A stretch of 64,000 bases of DNA. Source: Amorphophallus konjac. Taxonomy: Eukaryota > Streptophyta > Magnoliopsida > Alismatales > Araceae. Within the stretch, counting starts at the first letter, position 1. Each line of letters opens with the position of its first letter. The DNA lies in assembly GCA_022559845.1 (NCBI GenBank), contig JAHNEJ010001809.1, positions 62,001-126,000 of the forward strand, read 5' to 3'. Of this stretch, positions 58,516 to 64,000 are shown piece after piece. A model generated the notes under the pieces. That model did not search any database. It had not been told where the DNA came from and saw nothing but the letters and a program-made list of their open reading frames with translations. The translations under genes and the position numbers were made by a program.

Positions 58516-58933
58516 GAAGCTCAGAATTTTCAGGTCGGGCACCAGAAGTTTCAATAAAATGTGAAGTTCAAAATTTTGCCACTTCTATGGTAGTTTTAAT
58601 TGTTAATCTTGTTGAAGGACATGCCACCATTGTCTGGGAGAAGAAAGCCAAGAAAATGAAACACATAAGTGATGAGATTCCTACTTTTGAAGGGGAAACT
58701 TAAAGAAAACTATGATAAGAGAAATCAACGCATATAAGTAGAATCTTGGAAGTGGAAAAAGAGTTAAGAGAGTTGAGAATGCACGTCAACATTTCTATCG
58801 TGTGAGTCTTTTAGGTAGGTGAGGAACCTTTTCAGATGGGATATGATTTCAGCTGGCTGAACTGACTTGCCAGGTTTGCTAAAACAGGCTATGTAACTGT
58901 CAATGAAGACCAATTAACTCCATCCATCTAAGG
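58516..58933 (+). other. Intronic sequence between copia and next element
   Basis: AT-rich, no supported gene or repeat. Confidence 0.4.
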
Positions 58934-58944
58934 TTGGTTCTAAG

Positions 58945-59676
58945 CATGGAAGGCAAGATCGGATCGGATCAGCTTGGATCGGCTAATCCAATCGGATTTG
59001 GGTCTATCCAATCTGATCCCGACCCCCCCGTCCCAATTCTTGGTCCGGATTGGCCAGGATCTGTTGATCCGGCGCGATCCCCAGGTCAATCCCACCTACC
59101 CACCGGGTAAATTAAAAAAAAATAGAGGAGAAGAAGAACCAAAGCAGAAGAAGCTGAAAAAAATAGCGTCGCCACCACTTGCTGTCGCCGTTGCCACCGG
59201 CCCTCGGTGCCTCCTCCTCGCCCTCTGTCCAACTTCCTGGAGCCCCTTTGCCACCTGCCGTCACCATCGACCGCCAATGCTGTCGCCACAGGCCCTCGGT
59301 GTCTCCTCGTCCTTCGTCCAACTTACCAGCTATTGTTGCCGTCACCACCTGCCGTCACCATCGCCGTCGCCACCCACCTCTGATGCTGTTGCCACCGGCC
59401 CTCAGTGCCTCCTTCTCATCCTCCGTTCATTATAGGGTGCGGGAGCCTCAGCCAGCGTGGGGGAAGGAAGCCATCATTGCCACCGGCCGGCCATACTGCA
59501 TAAAACCCTTGAACTTTTGTATCAAAACCCCTATAAGTTTCCTTTCATTCAAATGAACCTCAAAATGAATAAATAAATAAATACAAACTTACCTGGATTG
59601 GACCGGGATCTGATTGGGGTCGGCCGGATTGGGTTGGGACCTGCCGATCCGATCCCGATTTCTAATCCTTCCTTCC
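58945..59676. mobile_element. MITE-like element with 11-bp flanking repeats and inner minisatellite
   Basis: TTGGTTCTAAG occurs directly outside both ends (58934-58944 and 59677-59687). The left end CATGGAAGGCAAGATCGG and the right end's reverse complement GGAAGGAAGGATTAGAAATC are related inverted repeats, followed by GGATCGG/CCGATCC units. Inside (59175-59430) a GC-rich block repeats GCCACCGGCCCTCGGTGCCT about three times. No transposase is seen. Duplication length fits a Mutator-like or hAT element. Confidence 0.6.
59170..59430 (+). repeat. GC-rich minisatellite, about 105-bp period
   Basis: GCCACCGGCCCTCGGTGCCT, CAGGCCCTCGGTGTCT and GCCACCGGCCCTCAGTGCCT head three degenerate units that continue with CCTCGTCC and CGTCCAACTT themes. 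Confidence 0.7.
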
Positions 59677-59687
59677 TTGGTTCTAAG

Positions 59688-60535
59688 GTGGAAAGATGTT
59701 ATCTAACCATACACTAATTATAACTATAAAGTGATAACAAGGTTCTCTAGGTTGATTTGACTTGCGTCTCATCATCTTTTTCATATTTTTTTACTCTGTT
59801 ACGTAACCTGATTAGATGAAACCTAGAAGACACTTTTTTGAGAAAGATCGTGTCATCTCTTTCCATATGGACTGGATTTATAATTTGGGACCATGAGATA
59901 CAACAATCTTTATCCATGTTCACGTACCTGGAGTTGGACTTGGACCAAGATTAGATAATCTGGATTTTGCTGTTAGTTTTTGTTCCATGGAACATGGATG
60001 GAAGTAAAAATGATTGAATTCAGAGCCATTATTATGCCTTCATAGTTGATAATCATTTGTAGGATCCTCGTTGGGTCTTGATGGTGTGACTTGCAATATC
60101 ATTTTATTTACACACTTTTTTATGTTAATGAATTCTGCAACTATGCACCTTAAAGAAATGGACCAGACGGAATGGAAATGTGGTTTGTAATGTAAATGCA
60201 ACATCAGATAGGAATCAGTATGGTGTCTTTAGCTTCCCATGTGACTTCGATACATCTATTATTCCTTACAGCAGAGAGATGTTTATAGCCTTTGGTCTGT
60301 CCTATTATGTCATTTCTTGTTGAACTATTGTCAAACACTACTGAAGTTTGAAATTTTAGTTCTGGACTGTGACCATGATGCCTGATAAAATAGAAACTGT
60401 TAAGGAGGTTCATAATTTCTGTTTAACCAAAACTTGGGAAAATCTTTACATGATAGCACTGTAGAATTTGAGTATATGAGTGTTGAACCCTACAATTTTC
60501 TTAATTTAATTCAGGAAAACAAAAAATTTAAAGTA
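59688..60535 (+). other. Intronic sequence without recognised features
   Basis: AT-rich; no supported gene or repeat. Confidence 0.45.
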
Positions 60536-61665
60536 GTCCTGTGACGACATGGAATGATTTTAAATCATTGCTGTTACAAACGTCGCGGTTCTCCGTCGGA
60601 TGGAAGAAACATATAGGGTCCATGCGCGTTTTACGCATCAGAATCATGCCAAATACATAGCGGGCGGCACAAAGCCACATACCCGTAAGAAGAGCCAACA
60701 AACGAAGTCTTCTCCGGCCTCCATGGACCATCCTCAGTGCGCCGGTATAAAGTCCCTGCAGTGCAGAAGATCCCGGCAGCAAGTCATCGTCGAGAAGGAG
60801 ACAATTCAGAAGAATCGCCACGCATCGCTGTGACCTCAAACTCCAGAGCAAGAAGCAATAAAAAAGAAGTCAAGAGGTCAAGTCCACACTTTTATAGGCC
60901 TTCCCAGAACAGCCAAAAGGGGGGGAAGGGGGCTGCGCCTTCCTTCTGTTCTCCCTCTCTCTCTTTCCGCACACAAGAGGGGGACCGGGGGGGTGTCTCA
61001 CCCCCGGGTGTAAACTAGGGGGAACCCCCTGGGTCCACCCCCGGGTGTGAAATGGGGGGACCTGCCCCAAGTGTAAAACCGGGGAAACCCCTCCTCCCCT
61101 CAGGTCCACCCCAGGCGTAAACCGGGGGACCCCCCACCCCCCTCGGGTCCACCCCCAGGTCAAACCGACGGGACCCCCGCCCCTGGGTGCAACGGGGGAG
61201 ACTGGGGGGTTGGCCCATCCCTAGATCTAACCGGGGGGACCCGTGGGTCCCTTCTCTCACTCTCTCTCATTTAGAACAAAAAAAATGAGGAAGAAGACAA
61301 AAGGAAAAAAAATGAGGAAGGCGAAGTTACCTCCCTTCGTGAACCGGGGGGGTGTCAATTGTGCCTCCTTAACCAGGGGAACCCCACCCCAATGGGTAAT
61401 TACTACCCAACTATGAAATGGATGTGAGGCCCCCCTTGTTAGGATCCCTATATAAGGGGGAGGGAGCTCATTCTCAAGGGACAGAAGAAGAGGTAGAGGA
61501 CCCACTAGGAGAACTCTCCAATAGAACTCAAGAGAGTCCAAGCTTGAAGACTTGGGAGAAGATTTGGAGCTTGCTCCATCCCCCAAGAAGTGTTTGTTTG
61601 CGCAAAGAAGAAGGGCTAAGGCCTTGTTGGTTTGAGTAAAAACTCTTTTAAAGGGCATGTTTTTA
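60536..61665 (+). repeat. GC-rich, LTR-like segment with minisatellite and TATA
   Basis: About 60980-61255 has six or more degenerate units of GGGTCCACCCCCGGGTGTAAAC plus GGGGGACCCC. A TATA-like CCCTATATAAGGG follows at about 61446-61458. The combination resembles an LTR promoter, as at 41670-42110. No LTR partner was found. Confidence 0.55.
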
Positions 61666-62470
61666 TTACATTTATGCCCTTGTTGGGAAAGTATGCTTGT
61701 AAGCTTATGAAAATTTTGTAGTACAGAAAATCTATGTAATGATCAAAGTTCATGAAAAATTATGTTCATGTGAGAATTTGTACAAAAGTCCTTGCAAGTT
61801 GCAAAATAGTCTGAAAATTTCAAAAATACCCTACATTTGCAAAAACTTACATAAATGTCCAAAAATTACAGAAAAAGTGCAGAAAATCCAGAAATCTTTG
61901 GAAATTGTGTAAAGGTCCTCAAAAGACCTTAAAATTGCAGAAATATTTGAAAATGTGAGGACTTTGGATTTTGGGGGGAAGTTCAAATCAAAGAAAAAGT
62001 GTATCTTGTCAAATTAAAGAAAAAGTGTATCTTGTCTTTACCATGAGTTATTTTCCTTTGTTAACAAAAAATAATAAAATAATAAATAATAATAATTTTA
62101 ATGTGGAAAAGTTGACTGATAAGTCACCCTTACTGTCATTCTATAGAACCGTACATGAGATTTTTATCGCGAGAAAGGGGGTACTAAGTTTTGTCAACAT
62201 GCCCTCAACAGAGGAAGACAAACTAAGAAGTTAATCCAACGGTAAGATTTTGATCTCGAGTAAATCCAACGGTCAGATTTCGATCGGAATTTCGATCTGG
62301 AGCAAATTTAATGGTCAGATCTTTGATCGAAAGTTAATCCAACAATCTGATCTGAACTAACGCTAAATCTAATGGTCAGATTTTGATGAAACCCTCAATA
62401 TCACAACAAATATTGTAGAGGTCTAAGGGTATTTTTGGCAGTTAATTAGAATTGTTCGGACTTGATGTCG
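61666..62470 (+). other. AT-rich continuation of the LTR-like segment
   Basis: Repeated AAATCCAACGGTCAGATTTCGATC-like phrases occur at about 62228-62395. No coding frame is supported. Confidence 0.4.
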
Positions 62471-62560
62471 TTGTAAATTAACACCGACCACAGTCAGTGG
62501 AAAAATGTCCGACACACAAACCCTAAATCATCTGATAAAATAAACGCGGGATTAATAACA
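62471..62560 (+). repeat. TE-derived segment shared with 43806-43915
   Basis: TGTAAATTAACACCGACCAC, AATGTCCGACAC, CATCTGATAAAATAAACGCG align in order with the segment in the intron of gene 1. Confidence 0.55.
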
Positions 62561-63897
62561 TGCATGTTATTGAATTAGCTAAAATATATGCATGTCTATA
62601 CAACGAATGGAACCGACCATAGTTATTTTTATTAATTCCGCATGGTCCAACATGAGTCTTCACTTCTATTCCCATTTCCTGAGAATCACAGCATGGACAT
62701 CCATTGAAGCATATTTGGATGCTTAGTCACATTATTTTGTCTTTAATTTGTGGGATTTGTATCATCATCACCACCCACCAAAATCCTAAATAATTGAGTT
62801 CAGCAACGCAATCCCTTCTCTGCAACTCCACTCTGTTATATATCGTAATTACCATTTATGTCCCTAATTACATGTCTTTCTTCCTTGCTTCCATCCAAGT
62901 TGTTTCCAACCTCCTTCCTTTCTCAGAATCCTCCCAAAATGATGACTGTATCTTTTCAAAAGTGCTTCTGTCAGTCTGCTTTGTACATGTTCAAGACAAT
63001 ATCAAACAGCTCTCATGAACTTTTTCTCCCTGCATGGGCCGCCGCCTGTATCTTCATTCGAATATAGTCATTTGATGTAAAATCCGTTCGGAAATGCACA
63101 GGGGTGCACCTGGGGCTTTCCCATGGGGATTTTTAGTACCATATCGGATGGAGAAGAGCTTTTGTGGTAGAGTGATTTGCTTTAACAATTACAAAACAGC
63201 ATTGCATGATGAATGGACTCACAAGTGACGTATTTGAAATCTCAACTGGTCATACTAATGTTAAAAATATATTATTAATATTAAATATTTTATTTTGAGC
63301 TGGCTCATGAGCTGATTGAGCATTGAGGTGAGCTTGGCAAAGCTCAGGCTTGGCTCATTGAGGCAACCAAACCTTGTTAGGAGCTCGAGCTTGGCTCATC
63401 TGGCTGTTCAGGTCAAACCGGATCAAGCTAAAGTTGAGCTGACCCCAAGTAGCTCATGAGCATCTCCGCTCATTGCCTGCCCTATTTATATGGAACACTC
63501 ATTTTCTCTTTTCTACCTATGACAAAATTTCTTTCATTAATGCCATTTGGTAAAGAATTGCAGAGCTTTATTGATCTTGTGGGTCATCTATGCCAATGGC
63601 TTTCTGAAGATTGACTAATCAATTTGTTTGTTAGATAGTCCATAAAGCAGTTGAAGATCATGTATACGCCCAAATTGAATAATTTCCCAATACTTTTGTC
63701 TTCACATGATTAGTTATGATTCTGAGACATGAGGAATGTACTGATTTGATATTTTCCTGGCATGTCGTCTATAAATGTCACTGTGATCAGCCAGCAAACA
63801 AGATTGAGATTCCTTTTAATGTGATTTTTTCTCCTCCACTTTGCATGAACTGTGGATTACCTTTGGTTGTGCAAGAAGTGATCAATTACTTTTTCAG
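62561..63897 (+). other. Intron end, conserved with gene 1 in its last part
   Basis: About 63300-63470 is rich in AGCT and GCTCAT motifs, probably an old MITE. From about 63500 to the acceptor the sequence matches 48560-48958 (GGTAAAGAATTGCAGA, CTGAAGATTGAC, ATCAATTACTTTTTCAG). Confidence 0.6.
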
Positions 63898-64000
63898 GGT
63901 TTTCTGGGTCTTAGTGGAGCCATTTTAATTCAAATATATCGGACAATGTTCAAGGGAAACCCTGGCAATTTCCTTTTAATGCTCGCACTATTGCCCACTA
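63898..64000 (+). CDS. Nodulin-like/NFD4-type MFS transporter 2, exon 2 (cut by window end)
   Basis: Following TTACTTTTTCAG the exon reads GFLGLSGAILIQIYRTMFKG, NPGNFLLMLALLPT and then leaves the window after 34 codons and one base. The frame continues exon 1 of this gene (ends GIMK) exactly as in the paralogue. The corresponding part of gene 1 differs at a few residues (QVYRTVFEGKPSN). Whether the rest is intact cannot be seen. Confidence 0.9.

Larger units (their letters stand above)
52804..63897 (+). other. Intron 1 of transporter gene 2 (11.1 kb)
   Basis: GT at 52804 and AG at 63896-63897 bound 11,094 bases. The first about 390 bases and the last about 400 match the intron of gene 1. The middle was independently filled: a copia element (53201-58510), a MITE-like element, and a GC-rich minisatellite. 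Confidence 0.9.

Noticed and set aside
1..64000. CRISPR array, bacterial operon or rRNA genes
   Set aside because: Minisatellites here are contiguous degenerate repeats without unique spacers, and intron structure plus LTR elements show nuclear plant DNA; no rRNA-like sequence was noticed. tRNA genes were not systematically scanned.

Overview
This window is nuclear DNA of a flowering plant, most likely a monocot. The two intron-split genes have very GC-rich first exons and AT-richer second exons, a 5' to 3' gradient typical of monocots. Introns exceed 11 kb and most of the rest is transposable-element DNA. Family content cannot fix the species; large TE-filled introns would suit palms, gingers or bananas, but that is a guess.

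Layout. (1) 1-2395 is repeat-rich, gene-free DNA. (2) 2396-22978 is a 20.6-kb Ty3/gypsy element of the Tat type, with LTRs of 1281 and 1253 bp, a TTAAG target duplication and decayed gag-pol with protease, G-patch, reverse transcriptase, two RNase H domains and integrase. Downstream of pol it carries an antisense block of intron-containing genes with plant-mobile-domain-like and coiled-coil products and their own TATA boxes. (3) 22979-36480 is intergenic: an apparent minus-strand LTR, a decayed plus-strand copia, GC-rich low-complexity blocks, and a set of MITEs (PIF/Harbinger-like, hAT-like, long fold-backs), several with readable target duplications. (4) 36916-64000 holds two tandem, same-strand paralogues of the Nodulin-like/NFD4 major-facilitator family. 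Copy 1 is complete: exon 1 36916-37419, 11.5-kb intron, exon 2 48959-50158, 567 residues. Copy 2 has exon 1 at 52306-52803, an 11.1-kb intron, and runs off the window 103 bases into exon 2.

The introns are TE traps. The first contains a three-copy 341-bp tandem repeat that multiplies the exon 1 splice donor, a perfectly delimited 336-bp TRIM element, and long minisatellites. The second contains a nearly full-length minus-strand copia (53201-58510, GAAAT duplication), a MITE-like element with an internal minisatellite, and another GC-rich minisatellite. Sequence kept between the paralogues at both ends of the introns shows that the whole gene was duplicated before most insertions.

The only apparently intact host genes are the two transporters. 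All retroelement reading frames of any length are interrupted. The strongest observations are the antisense gene block in the Tat element and the triplicated exon/donor segment. Novelty cannot be judged without database searches.
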